DNA of 36,987 bases from Desulfobulbaceae bacterium (GTDB lineage: Bacteria; Desulfobacterota; Desulfobulbia; Desulfobulbales; Desulfobulbaceae). The stretch is from contig JAFLKR010000077.1 of NCBI GenBank assembly GCA_019163135.1, forward strand, positions 1 to 36,987, in the 5' to 3' direction. The notes under the pieces were generated by a model, which saw nothing but the letters and a program-made list of their open reading frames with translations, was not told where the DNA came from and ran no database searches. Positions 1 to 8,421 of the stretch are shown here, one piece after another (positions within the stretch are counted from its first letter, which is position 1; every line of letters starts with the position of its first letter). The position numbers and the translations under genes were made by a program.

Positions 1-85
1 CCTTGGCCACATCAAAGGCAAAGATTTCATCTGCCAGTTTAAAGGTCAGGTATTGGACGGTTTCAGTTATTCCTGCCACGCTCAT
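1..85 (-). CDS. cheW: CheW-like chemotaxis coupling protein, N-terminal fragment
   Basis: Only the first 28 codons lie in the window; the gene runs off the left edge. The start ATG at 85 is preceded by an AAAGGAGG Shine-Dalgarno at about 92-99. The visible peptide contains VQYLTFKLADEIFAFDV, which matches the opening beta strand of CheW proteins (typically QYLtFxLgxExyaidi). CheW links chemoreceptors to CheA on the inner face of the membrane. It follows the receptor gene at 180-2012 on the same strand, 94 bases downstream, so it is probably the next gene of the same operon. The CheW identity rests on this short motif and the context; a CheV (CheW plus receiver) cannot be excluded from the fragment. 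Confidence 0.8.
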   Translation of the reverse strand, partial: MSVAGITETVQYLTFKLADEIFAFDVAK

Positions 86-179
86 GGCTTTTCCTCCTTT
101 AGGGCGGTTGGTTACAGGCTGAAGCATCGGCCCGAAGACTCCGGGTCCATGACGCTACGCCTGACAGGTTACACCTGAA

Positions 180-2012
180 TTAGAATTTCTCAAACTCCTC
201 ATCAAGATGATCCCCACCACCTTTTAAACCCATGTCGAGCTGAACTCCACCTTCGGATCTTCCTGCCTTGGCAGGCTTGGCCGCTCTAGAGGGTGCAGCC
301 TTGGAGGGAGCGACATGGCTGATTGCGTATTGTTTTCTTGGCACACCCTGCGGTACCCCTATCACCCGTCGTGATCTGCCGGTGTCCAGCGTGAAAAAGG
401 CAATGGCTGCCTTGAGCTGTTCGGCCTGACTGGAAAGCTCTTCGGTGGTGGAGGCCATTTCCTCGGCAGATCCGGCGTTTTGTTGAATAACCTGATCGAG
501 TTGTTGAATGGCCTTGTTGATCTGCTCAGCACCGGTATCCTGTTCTTTGCTCGAAGCACTGATTTCCTGAACCAGTTCGGCGGTCTTCTGGATATCGGGC
601 AGCATTTTGCCCAGCATATCGCCTGCCTGCTCGGCAATGGCGACGCTTGAGGTGGACAACTGGCTGATTTCACCGGCCGCCGACTGACTGCGTTCGGCCA
701 GTTTCCGGACCTCGGAGGCAACAACGGCAAAGCCTTTGCCATGTTCTCCGGCCCTGGCGGCCTCGATGGCGGCGTTTAAGGCCAGCAGATTGGTCTGACG
801 GGCGATTTCTTCAATGATCGAGATCTTGGTGGCGATCTGTTTCATCGCCGAGACGGTTTCATTCACCGCCTTGCCGCCATCTTTGGCATCGGAGGAGCTT
901 TTTACAGCGATCTTTTCGGTTTGCATGGCGTTATCGGTATTCTGGCGGATGTTGGAGGCCATTTGCTCCATGCTCGAGGAAATCTCTTCGGCACTGGCCG
1001 CCTGCTCGGTTGCACCCTGCGACATCTGCTGGGCGGTGGCGCTCATCTCCTGGGCGCCGGTGGCGACGTTGTCGGCGGAGGACTGGACCTCGGTGACCAC
1101 CTCTTTCAGCTTGTCGACCATGGTGGCCAGGGCCTCGATCAGTTCATCCTTATCGCTGCGTTTCTTCAGGTCGACCATGAGATTGCCTTGGCTTATCTGT
1201 TTGGCGCTGGCGGTTATATCTTCAAAGGCCCCGACCATCTTTTTCATCGCCGCCATGACGCTGGTGGTATCCGTAGCGGCAATGGCGATGTGCCCGGTAA
1301 GGTCGCCGACCGCCACCAGATTGGCGATTTCGCCTACCTGTTTGGGGTCGCCGCCCAACTGACGCATGACGATTCGGGCAATGATGAGGCCAAGACCGAT
1401 GGCGATAATCATGCCGAATGCCGCCAAAATAGTCATGATGAGGGTGGCCCGGGCGGCCAAAGTGGTATTGCCATCGGCAACGGTTTTACCTGAGGCGATT
1501 TTCGATTCAACCATCTTGACAATGGCGGTTTGTTCCTCGCGGGAGGCCTTGCCGGCATCGCCCTGGAGCAGGGCGGTGGCCTCAACGGTTTTTCCTTCCT
1601 TGGCGAGAGCGATCACCTTGTCAAGCAGAGGTCCGTACACCGTTCGCGTCCTTTTGAACTCCTCATAGATCTTTTTGCCGTTTTCGGAGAAAAGGGTTTT
1701 TTCGTAGCTATCGGCGTTTTTATTTATACTCTCACGCAGGTCCTTGATACGCCCGACGAATTGCTCCCGCTTCTCAGGGGTATCAGCAGACACTATATCT
1801 CGGGCATTAACGCGTAAGCGCTGGAACTCGGTGGAGATAGCGCTAACTTCTCCAAAAGGAACAACAATTCTTTCATACAGCATGGTGTCAGCTGTAGCAA
1901 TCTGCTTAATGTTGTAAATCCCGAAGCCACCGATAACTCCGGCAATAATCGCCACGGTAATGAACCCGGCTAGCAGCTTGCCTTTTAGTGTCATGTTGGT
2001 GAACCAGTTCAT
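180..2012 (-). CDS. Methyl-accepting chemotaxis protein (membrane chemoreceptor)
   Basis: A 610-residue receptor that should pass a periplasmic stimulus to CheA through CheW. The layout is classical: a first transmembrane segment at about residues 10-33, a periplasmic helical region of about 155 residues resembling the 4HB_MCP sensor fold, a second transmembrane segment at about 190-215, a HAMP domain, then the cytoplasmic coiled coil with the conserved tip [20 protein letters not shown]. The C-terminus ends in DEEFEKF, so there is no classical NWETF-type pentapeptide for CheR/CheB tethering. The longer frame reaches 2075, but the ATG at 2012 ([14 protein letters not shown]) has a GGGGGAG Shine-Dalgarno and fits the family start. 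It lies between cheA and cheW on the same strand. The ligand cannot be predicted. Confidence 0.93.
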   Translation of the reverse strand: MNWFTNMTLKGKLLAGFITVAIIAGVIGGFGIYNIKQIATADTMLYERIVVPFGEVSAISTEFQRLRVNARDIVSADTPEKREQFVGRIKDLRESINKNADSYEKTLFSENGKKIYEEFKRTRTVYGPLLDKVIALAKEGKTVEATALLQGDAGKASREEQTAIVKMVESKIASGKTVADGNTTLAARATLIMTILAAFGMIIAIGLGLIIARIVMRQLGGDPKQVGEIANLVAVGDLTGHIAIAATDTTSVMAAMKKMVGAFEDITASAKQISQGNLMVDLKKRSDKDELIEALATMVDKLKEVVTEVQSSADNVATGAQEMSATAQQMSQGATEQAASAEEISSSMEQMASNIRQNTDNAMQTEKIAVKSSSDAKDGGKAVNETVSAMKQIATKISIIEEIARQTNLLALNAAIEAARAGEHGKGFAVVASEVRKLAERSQSAAGEISQLSTSSVAIAEQAGDMLGKMLPDIQKTAELVQEISASSKEQDTGAEQINKAIQQLDQVIQQNAGSAEEMASTTEELSSQAEQLKAAIAFFTLDTGRSRRVIGVPQGVPRKQYAISHVAPSKAAPSRAAKPAKAGRSEGGVQLDMGLKGGGDHLDEEFEKF

Positions 2013-2270
2013 GTCATCTCCCCCTTGTTGAATTGTGTTTGTCAATATCGCCAAAACAGTTCGCCCGCAGGTCACGCCCTATTGCGTGATCGGACGGTGC
2101 TTGTATTGCCGCATCGTTTAAAAAACAGGGTGTGTCGGATTTTTCCACCATTGCACTCTCTCCTCTTCCGTTGTCTTGCTGTTGGGTTGATACCAGGGCC
2201 TGGAGTCGTCCCCTCTGTTTCCTTGACTGCAAATCCTGTGTAGCAATTTATACTCCGGCAATTACGCTGG

Positions 2271-4385
2271 TCAGAGCTGGTTAAGCTCCCTGGCCTCGGC
2301 CATTCTAGCCAGATCAGCAGGGGAAAGAATCAGGGCAACCGAACCATCTCCCAGGATGGTGGCGCCGGAGATGCCCTTGATATCCTGAAAAAGAATCCCC
2401 AGCGGCTTGATGACGGTCTGGTGCTCGCCGACCACGAAATCAACCACAAAGCCAATTCTGTTGCCCCGCACCGAAACAATCACGATCTGCTCGATTTCCG
2501 GTCGGTTGCCGACAATGGAGAATTGATCCCGCAGGCAGATGAAAGGAGTCAAATTGCCCCGCACCTTGGCCAGGTTACGGCCATGGGAGGCTTGCACATC
2601 GGCCCGCGACAATTCGACACATTCTTCCACCGCCCCCAGCGGCAGCACAAAATGGCTGTCGCCGATCTTCACCAGCAGGCTTTCGATGATGGCCAGGGTC
2701 AGCGGAATTTTAAGGGTGATGGTTGTTCCCTTGCCCAACTCGCTATCCACCACGATAGTGCCCCGCAACCCCTCGATACCGCGCTTGACCACATCCATGC
2801 CGACCCCGCGGCCGGAAACGCTGGTGATCTTGGCGGCCATGGAAAAACCGGGGGCAAAGATGTAGCCATAAATTTCCTGGTCCGACAATTCGACGCCGGG
2901 TGGAATCATGCCCAGCTCAATGGCCTTGGTCCGGATGGCGTCGCGATTGATGCCGCCGCCATCGTCATGGATGGTAATCAGCACCGAATCGCCGGCGTGC
3001 TCGGCTCCTAAACGAATGGTGCCGATGGCGGGTTTGCCGGCCGCGGTGCGGACCGCCGGTTTTTCGATACCATGATCGATGCTGTTGCGGATAATGTGGA
3101 CCAGGGGATCGTTGAGTTTTTCGATAACGGTCTTGTCCAATTCGGTATCGGCACCGAAGGTCACCATTTCGATCTCTTTGCCCAGCTCCTGGGAAAGATC
3201 ACGCACCAACCGTTTGAATTTGCTGAAGGTGCTGCCGATGGGCAGCATGCGGATGTTGAGGGCGGTATCGCGCAACTCGTTGGTCAGTCGCTCCACTTCC
3301 TCGGCTATGGAGATAAAGTTGGCGTCGCCCAGGGTATTGGAAACCTGGGTCAGGCGGGCCTGCACGGTCACCATCTCGCCGACCAGATTGACCAGTTGAT
3401 CCAGTTTATCCGCAGGTACCCGGATGCTGGCAGCAGGTTCAGGAGCGGCGTGCTCCTGCCTGGTTTTTTTGACATGCTGTTGCTCGGCCAGCGCCGATTC
3501 CACCTTCTCCGAAGTAACCGCGCCCTGATCCACCAGCATTTCCCCCAGCGGCCTTTGCTGCTGCAACACCTTGTTGAGGGCCTCAGGGGTGATATCGCCA
3601 CGCTCGATCAGGATTTCACCAAGCTTTTTGGGGGTGTCAGTGCCGTCAGTCTGACTGGGGTCATCGATCAGTTCAACCTTGATCTGGCAGTCATCCTCGA
3701 CGAAGATAAAAACATCGTTGATGGCAGCCTCACCGCGACTGGAGGTCAGGATGATGTCCCAATGGAGATAGCAGTGTTCGCCGACCAAGCTCTCAAGCGG
3801 GGGAACAGCGTCAAAATGGGCGGTAACCTGACAGTTTCCCAGGCCCCGCAACTCATTGATGAGCGATATCGGATTGCTGCCGCAAAGCAGCAGTTCCCGG
3901 TTCGGTTGAAAGCGAATCCGCCAGGTCTTCTGCTGAGCCTCTTCTGCTTGTGTCGCGCCAGGCGGCGCCATTACGGTCGAATCGGATTCCTCGACTGCTG
4001 TTGCCGGTTGCGGGACCAACTGTCGCAGGCCGGTGATAAGGGCGTCGCCCGCCTGCTTATCCACCTCGCCAGAGCCTGCCGAAGCCTCGAGCAATGCGGA
4101 AATATGGTCGCGTGATTTGAGGGTCAGGTCGAGCAGTTTTTTGGTCACCACCATTTTACCGTTGCGGACCAGATCAAAAACGGTTTCGACCTCGTGGGTG
4201 AAGGCGGCGATATCATCGAATCCGAACATCGCTCCGGAGCCCTTGATGGTATGCATCGCCCGAAATACCCGGTTGATCAAATCGTTGTCATCGGGTGTTT
4301 CTTCTAGATCGAGCAGGGAGGTTTCCAGTTCGGCCAGTAATTCTCCGGCTTCTTCGCGATAGGTGGCAATGTGTTGTTCAATCAT
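2271..4385 (-). CDS. cheA: Chemotaxis histidine kinase CheA with inserted MshEN-like motifs
   Basis: A 704-residue CheA that autophosphorylates on its Hpt histidine and passes the phosphate to CheY-type receivers. Visible domains: N-terminal Hpt with H45 in HTIKGSG; a central region (about 150-245) that may replace the P2 domain; two tandem motifs (254-277 and 279-303) of the form LGExLxxxGxxTxxxxxxxLxxQ, as in MshEN/T2SS-E N-terminal domains; the dimerisation helices (about 322-400); the HATPase domain with its N box around NSIDHGIE and glycine-rich lids; and a C-terminal CheW-like domain. The inserted MshEN-like motifs are unusual for CheA and raise the possibility of c-di-GMP or partner input. 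The gene is 64 bases after cheY and before the receptor, all co-directional. Confidence 0.95.
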   Translation of the reverse strand: MIEQHIATYREEAGELLAELETSLLDLEETPDDNDLINRVFRAMHTIKGSGAMFGFDDIAAFTHEVETVFDLVRNGKMVVTKKLLDLTLKSRDHISALLEASAGSGEVDKQAGDALITGLRQLVPQPATAVEESDSTVMAPPGATQAEEAQQKTWRIRFQPNRELLLCGSNPISLINELRGLGNCQVTAHFDAVPPLESLVGEHCYLHWDIILTSSRGEAAINDVFIFVEDDCQIKVELIDDPSQTDGTDTPKKLGEILIERGDITPEALNKVLQQQRPLGEMLVDQGAVTSEKVESALAEQQHVKKTRQEHAAPEPAASIRVPADKLDQLVNLVGEMVTVQARLTQVSNTLGDANFISIAEEVERLTNELRDTALNIRMLPIGSTFSKFKRLVRDLSQELGKEIEMVTFGADTELDKTVIEKLNDPLVHIIRNSIDHGIEKPAVRTAAGKPAIGTIRLGAEHAGDSVLITIHDDGGGINRDAIRTKAIELGMIPPGVELSDQEIYGYIFAPGFSMAAKITSVSGRGVGMDVVKRGIEGLRGTIVVDSELGKGTTITLKIPLTLAIIESLLVKIGDSHFVLPLGAVEECVELSRADVQASHGRNLAKVRGNLTPFICLRDQFSIVGNRPEIEQIVIVSVRGNRIGFVVDFVVGEHQTVIKPLGILFQDIKGISGATILGDGSVALILSPADLARMAEARELNQL

Positions 4386-4449
4386 GGTGAAGATCCTTAT
4401 GTCGTCATCAGAGACTGACCAAGTCTACTATCTCTATTTTAGCCCTTCT

Positions 4450-4815
4450 TTATCCCAACACTTTTTTAACCACCGCGATCAATTGTTCCGGCTTGAAGGG
4501 TTTGACGATCCAGCCGGTAGCGCCCGCGGACTTGCCTTCCGCCTTTTTTGAATCCTGAGATTCGGTGGTCAGCATGACAATTGGAATGAATTTATTGAGA
4601 GCGCTGGCACGAACCCCTTTAATCAACCCGATCCCGTCGAGTTTGGGCATATTGAGGTCGGTCAGCAGCATATCCACTTTTTTGGTCGCGAGTTTTGTCA
4701 GGGCGTCCTGGCCGTCAACCGCTTCCACGACCTCGTAGCCGTTTTGCTTGAGCGTGAAGGCCACCATCTGCCGCACACTGGCCGAATCATCGGCTGTCAT
4801 GATCAGTTTTGCCAT
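4450..4815 (-). CDS. cheY: CheY-like single-domain response regulator
   Basis: A 121-residue stand-alone receiver. The acidic pocket D9/D10, the phospho-acceptor D53 (in LLTDLNMP), the switch threonine T83/T84 and the conserved lysine K105 (VKPF) are all present, so it should be phosphorylated by the adjacent CheA. There is no output domain, so it acts by binding a partner, such as the flagellar switch in classical chemotaxis or another target in an alternative chemosensory pathway. Its start overlaps the end of the STAS gene upstream by 13 bases, which implies translational coupling, and cheA follows 64 bases downstream. No flagellar or pilus gene is visible here, so the target is unknown. 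Confidence 0.93.
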   Translation of the reverse strand: MAKLIMTADDSASVRQMVAFTLKQNGYEVVEAVDGQDALTKLATKKVDMLLTDLNMPKLDGIGLIKGVRASALNKFIPIVMLTTESQDSKKAEGKSAGATGWIVKPFKPEQLIAVVKKVLG

Positions 4816-5168
4816 TTTTTTTCACCTCCGAATTGACGAAAACAGGCATTGTTCTTGTTTGTGCAGTGCTCAAAGCGTTCCGCCCCGGCTGCCGTCGAAA
4901 GATCGAGCAGGGCCTGAGGCACCGGCCCACGATGGATAAAGCGTTTGCCCTCGGCGGTGGCCGTTTTGCAGGCGGAACAAAAGACCTGCAGTGCGGTGAT
5001 ATCCATCTCCACCTCGGGATTAAACTCAACGACCACTGTTGAGGCCTCTGTCAAACCCGTGCGAATGCGGCCAATGAAATCAGCAATGGTATCGATGGTC
5101 AGACGGTCACCGGAGCTGATCACGCACTCGTTACCCTGCTCCGAACTGTTTGCGGTTATAGATTCCAT
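4803..5168 (-). CDS. STAS-domain protein of the chemosensory operon
   Basis: A 121-residue protein starting at the ATG at 5168, which has a GGGGGAG Shine-Dalgarno; a longer in-frame extension to 5273 would run back into the hemerythrin gene and is unlikely. The sequence shows the alternating strand/helix pattern of a STAS domain, with VVVEFNPEVEMDITALQVFCSACKTA in the position of the regulatory loop (normally DxSGL). Here a threonine stands where anti-sigma antagonists carry the phosphorylatable serine. STAS proteins of this size often sit beside CheY/CheA in deltaproteobacterial chemosensory clusters. It overlaps cheY by 13 bases. The family call is from pattern and context, and the partner is unknown. 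Confidence 0.75.
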   Translation of the reverse strand: MESITANSSEQGNECVISSGDRLTIDTIADFIGRIRTGLTEASTVVVEFNPEVEMDITALQVFCSACKTATAEGKRFIHRGPVPQALLDLSTAAGAERFEHCTNKNNACFRQFGGEKKWQN

Positions 5169-5226
5169 GGAACGTCTCCCCCGAGCCATCAAGCGTTGAT
5201 GTCGGTCATGGTGGATTTCAATTGCA

Positions 5227-5637
5227 TTAAATACGGAAGTTGCCAGCGTTGATGAAACGGCCAAATTCGGCATCTGACTGGAGGATATGCGCAGAGAGCC
5301 AATCGTTGAGAAAGGTTAAAAGTTCGAGCGATATTTGTCGTCTGCCTTCATGGTAATCCTTATGCATCTCCACCACTCTCCTGATAAAAAGGGCATGCTC
5401 TTCTTTATGCTTTTCAAAATGAGGAAAAAAACTTTCCTGCATCCAGTATTCCTCAGCAGAAAAATGATAGGTGGCATAATCAACCAGTTCATCGAAAAGA
5501 GAGGTTATATTATCGCCACGAATCTTATTGATAAAATCATTATAAAGCTTGTTCAGCAGAGAAAACAAATGTTGGTGATGTTCGTCAACCTGCTGAAGCC
5601 CAATCGAATAACGGTCATTCCACTCAAAAATAGACAT
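5227..5637 (-). CDS. Bacteriohemerythrin
   Basis: A 136-residue protein that should bind O2 at a non-haem di-iron centre in a four-helix bundle. The family ligand pattern is visible in order: a histidine in QVDEHHQHL, the H...E pair in YHFSAEEYWM, two histidines in FPHFEKHKEEH and the final H...D in SAHILQSDAEFGRF. The start chosen is the ATG giving MSIFEWNDRYSIG (5637), which has GAGGG just upstream and matches the usual start of the family; another in-frame ATG lies at 5652. It sits 34 bases after the MCP-like gene and 58 before the STAS gene, so an oxygen-binding protein is embedded in the chemosensory operon. It could buffer or deliver O2 for sensing, or protect; the sequence does not decide. 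Confidence 0.93.
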   Translation of the reverse strand: MSIFEWNDRYSIGLQQVDEHHQHLFSLLNKLYNDFINKIRGDNITSLFDELVDYATYHFSAEEYWMQESFFPHFEKHKEEHALFIRRVVEMHKDYHEGRRQISLELLTFLNDWLSAHILQSDAEFGRFINAGNFRI

Positions 5638-5671
5638 ATTACCCTCAAGCATTCCTATGGCTCATCCGCCG

Positions 5672-7672
5672 TTAAAAGAGATCAACGTTATCACCGAACT
5701 CAGAATCAGAATCTTTTGAACTGGCTACCTCTACGGGTGCGCTTGCAGTTATCACCCCATGCTTTCTGGCGATGTCTTCATGGATACGCCGTTCGCTTTC
5801 CATGGTATACCGCTCCGCCATCCGGCGCAGATCCTCCTTGAAGGCGGCGCTGGCCGGGTACAACTCCCTGGACTGGTTGCAAATTTGCCGGAGATTACTC
5901 AGAACTTCATCAGCCATCGCTTTGCACCGTTCATGCACATCGATGCCGCGGTTGATTTTCTCTATCTCCACGGAAAGGGCGTTAACCCGGCTATGAATCT
6001 GGGAGAGCATGGAAAACAGTTCCGTTCCCATGTTTTCAAGGATGGCCAGGATATCGTTCAGCGCCGCTTTCATTTCGATGAGTTTCGCAGTGAGATTCTC
6101 CTCACCGCTTTTTGCTTCATCGAAAAGAAGACCGGTGGTGGCGTCAATATCCGTCAAGGTCGAGGTGATAGATTCCGTACGCTGCACATCCCCGTGGGAA
6201 AGGTGACCGATTTCTTCAGCCAGCACACACATGGAGGCCCCTTCCGGGCCGGTGCTTGCCGCTTTAATTCTGGCATTCAGCGCTATCTGATTAATGTCCT
6301 GACCGATGTTTTCAATATCGGCAACAAAACCTGTTATTTCATTTACCGTATCGGTGACCTCTTTCATGATAACGGCCAAGTCAGCATTGGTCCCTGCACA
6401 GGTGGTCAGCAACTCGGTGATCGATGTCATGTGATGGCTGACATCATCAATAAAAGATCCGTCTGAGGTATTGCTCATGCCGGTATGGGCATAAATATCC
6501 TGGGCCATCAACTTCTGCTGCCCGCTGATATCAGACAGATTACTTACTATCGAGGAAACGGCTGCATAGAGTTCTACCGAGGCAAACTGCAATTGCGCTT
6601 CCTGAAGTTCGCAAACATCTCCAGCCTTACTGATCACTTCCTCAGCATTGCGACCTTCGGGCGCTTCGGTATCGAACTGGCCCCCTGAGATTGACGGCAG
6701 CAAGCCTTCCAGGGCCTCAATAACATGCTCGACTTGTTGTCGGAAAATATCGTGAAACTGCATCGACTGAACAATCTGGCTGATATGGTTTGCATTTTCA
6801 CTTGAAGCAGAGGATATGGCGTTCCCTAACATGGAAAATCGTTGATTGACCGAGTCGAGTCCGGAAATACTGGTGGCCGTATTGGCAATGGTTGACAACA
6901 CCATGCCCTTTTGGTTTTCGAGTGCAGTGTTAGCCTCTTTAATGTTTTTGGAAATTATTGAGGATAAGAGCACTCTATGATTACTTATAATATTTGATTT
7001 CTCTTTAATCTGCTGAGTCAGCTTGTTGATATCGAGAGCAAGATTAATAAACTCATGCCCGCTTTCCCCTATATGTGCGCTCTCTATCTTGATCAATACT
7101 TCAAGAATATAAAGATTCTTGCTCATCTTCTTAAAGCCTTCCAAGGGTGCGGCAATCTTCTCCAGAAGACTTCCCACCGAATCAAAGGTCGTACAAAAGT
7201 TAGCGTTCTGCGATTGTGTTTGATCGAGGTACGCCTCCATCTCGCGGAGAATCTGACGCAGTTGTTCGGTCAAATTTTGCACACGCTCACCGGAAGCCGC
7301 CTCTACAAAATTCTGGGCGTCCTGGGAAAGAGTGGCTGAACGATGATAGACGCCCTGCATCTCGTTGCCGATATGCAAAAATTCGCGCTCGGTGGCACCT
7401 GCCAACCGGCGGAGCGTCTTCAGAGAGGACGAGATAGTCGATGACCAGGCATCAAAAGGAAAGGAAGGGGGAGGGATGGTTCTGCTGCTGCCATTTGAAG
7501 GCATACGCTCATTCTGCTGGTTGTCCACTGGCGGGAAACACTCGTCTTGCATCCGCCCGACTGCGGCGTGGGCTGGCGCGACCGGGCTTTGCAAGTGCAA
7601 GTTCCCGATATTGCCCATGATAGAACGGATCAGTTCCATAAGACTCCTTGTACCCATGAACGTCGGGTTCAT
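5672..7672 (-). CDS. Cytoplasmic MCP-like protein with degenerate signalling tip
   Basis: A 666-residue, mostly helical protein with no transmembrane segment or HAMP domain. Long heptad-rich helices fill residues 60-600. At about 455-480 it has IALNARIKAASTGPEGASM, recognisable as the receptor tip (canonical [14 protein letters not shown]) but with several core residues changed, so normal CheA/CheW contact is doubtful. A tail with poly-charged DSDSEFGDNVDLF ends the protein. Two starts compete: the ATG at 7672 overlaps the stop of the preceding regulator gene (ATGA) with a weak AGGA, while the ATG at 7639 has a better AAGGAG. Hemerythrin follows 34 bases downstream. It may be a soluble chemoreceptor, a scaffold, or a phosphatase-like regulator of the pathway; the role is not established. 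Confidence 0.8.
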   Translation of the reverse strand: MNPTFMGTRSLMELIRSIMGNIGNLHLQSPVAPAHAAVGRMQDECFPPVDNQQNERMPSNGSSRTIPPPSFPFDAWSSTISSSLKTLRRLAGATEREFLHIGNEMQGVYHRSATLSQDAQNFVEAASGERVQNLTEQLRQILREMEAYLDQTQSQNANFCTTFDSVGSLLEKIAAPLEGFKKMSKNLYILEVLIKIESAHIGESGHEFINLALDINKLTQQIKEKSNIISNHRVLLSSIISKNIKEANTALENQKGMVLSTIANTATSISGLDSVNQRFSMLGNAISSASSENANHISQIVQSMQFHDIFRQQVEHVIEALEGLLPSISGGQFDTEAPEGRNAEEVISKAGDVCELQEAQLQFASVELYAAVSSIVSNLSDISGQQKLMAQDIYAHTGMSNTSDGSFIDDVSHHMTSITELLTTCAGTNADLAVIMKEVTDTVNEITGFVADIENIGQDINQIALNARIKAASTGPEGASMCVLAEEIGHLSHGDVQRTESITSTLTDIDATTGLLFDEAKSGEENLTAKLIEMKAALNDILAILENMGTELFSMLSQIHSRVNALSVEIEKINRGIDVHERCKAMADEVLSNLRQICNQSRELYPASAAFKEDLRRMAERYTMESERRIHEDIARKHGVITASAPVEVASSKDSDSEFGDNVDLF

Positions 7673-8055
7673 CGATCCTGCGCGTTTTGGAGAAGAAGCT
7701 GTTCGATTCTTTTGATTTCAGCGATCAGTTGATCACGACTGAACGGTTTTTCGACAAAGCCGGCACAGCCGTTTTTGAGCGCTTCGATGACCAGAGTCGT
7801 GTCGGCATAAGCGGTCATGATCAAAACGGGCAAAGTTGCATGCACCTGCCGAATTTCCATCAACAGATCAATGCCATTGGTTATGGGCATCAGGTAATCG
7901 GTGATAATCAGATCGAACCCGTGATCCTCCTGGGAAAGAAGCTCCAGGGCCTGCCGGGCGTTATAGACGCCGACGACCGAGTACCCTTTGCTTATCAGGC
8001 CAATCTTTATCGATTCGACCATCATGGCTTCATCGTCAACAACAAGTATTTTCAT
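7669..8055 (-). CDS. Single-domain response regulator
   Basis: A 128-residue CheY-like receiver beginning at MKILVVDDEAMMVESIK. Acidic pocket D7/D8, phospho-acceptor D53 (LIITDYLMP), switch threonine T81 (IMTAYAD) and K103 (VEKPF) are all intact, and there is no output domain. The start at 8055 has an AGGGG Shine-Dalgarno; the frame extends to 8304 but that part is non-coding leader containing the promoter. It is the first gene of the chemosensory operon, about 170 bases downstream of the predicted sigma-54 start site, and its stop overlaps the next ATG. It could take phosphate from the CheA of this operon or from the adjacent kinase at 9839-13195. Confidence 0.92.
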   Translation of the reverse strand: MKILVVDDEAMMVESIKIGLISKGYSVVGVYNARQALELLSQEDHGFDLIITDYLMPITNGIDLLMEIRQVHATLPVLIMTAYADTTLVIEALKNGCAGFVEKPFSRDQLIAEIKRIEQLLLQNAQDR

Positions 8056-8161
8056 CTCTGACCCCTTCGAAGAGCAAGATTTATGCACTGACAGACCGGA
8101 ATCCCGGCGGAACGTAATCGGGAACATTATTTCCCCGCGAACCTCCTGGTACGCAAGACCA

Positions 8162-8179
8162 ACGGAATGCCATTTTGGA
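8162..8179. repeat. Third copy of the activator-site-like repeat, in the operon leader
   Basis: The 18 bases ACGGAATGCCATTTTGGA match 8419-8436 at 17 of 18 positions. Unlike the other copies this one lies downstream of the predicted transcription start (about 8226), in the leader of the response-regulator gene. It could be a binding site used for feedback, or an evolutionary duplicate. Confidence 0.5.
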
Positions 8180-8237
8180 AACTGGCCCTCTTCCCGAGTC
8201 GTTCTCCGGCAATCATGATACCGCTCATCTTTCACAT

Positions 8238-8253
8238 AGCAAAGGTCGTGCCA
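8238..8253 (-). promoter_or_regulatory. Sigma-54 (-24/-12) promoter
   Basis: Read on the minus strand the bases are TGGCACGACCTTTGCT, which fits the RpoN consensus TGGCACG-N4-TTGCW at every defined position, with the GG and GC dinucleotides at the required spacing. Transcription would start near 8226 and run into the response-regulator gene at 8055 and on through the chemosensory operon. A sigma-54 activator gene lies immediately upstream (8460-9833), and two copies of a repeat sit 115-185 bases upstream, where enhancer sites are usual. Confidence 0.85.
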
Positions 8254-8368
8254 CCTGAACCAAGAATGGGTGATAAGCAGATCAACTATTTGATAAATAA
8301 GCAATTATACAAGTATATAAAGAGAGGGCGGCTGGTGGAACGAGGTGGAACAAAGGATGAAGACTGTT

Positions 8369-8382
8369 CCATTTTGGACTAG
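8369..8382. promoter_or_regulatory. Candidate activator-binding site, copy 1
   Basis: CCATTTTGGACTAG is repeated exactly at 8427-8440. It contains a short dyad (TCCA-TTT-TGGA) of the kind bound by Fis-type helix-turn-helix dimers. It lies about 120 bases upstream of the -24 element, a typical enhancer distance for NtrC-family activators. Binding by the neighbouring activator is inferred. Confidence 0.55.
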
Positions 8383-8421
8383 CAGTTACCGAAACTCCGG
8401 CGGATGCAACGATCCGGGACG

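Noticed and set aside
921-1493. Long plus-strand frames opposite the MCP, CheA, ABC-transporter and uvrC genes
   Set aside because: They are antisense shadows of GC-rich coding regions, without ribosome sites or protein-like motifs.
2069-2092. TCACGC...GCGTGA hairpin before the MCP gene, with a faint look of a c-di-GMP-I riboswitch start
   Set aside because: The rest of the riboswitch (GGACGCAAAGCC core and the second stem with its receptor) is absent.
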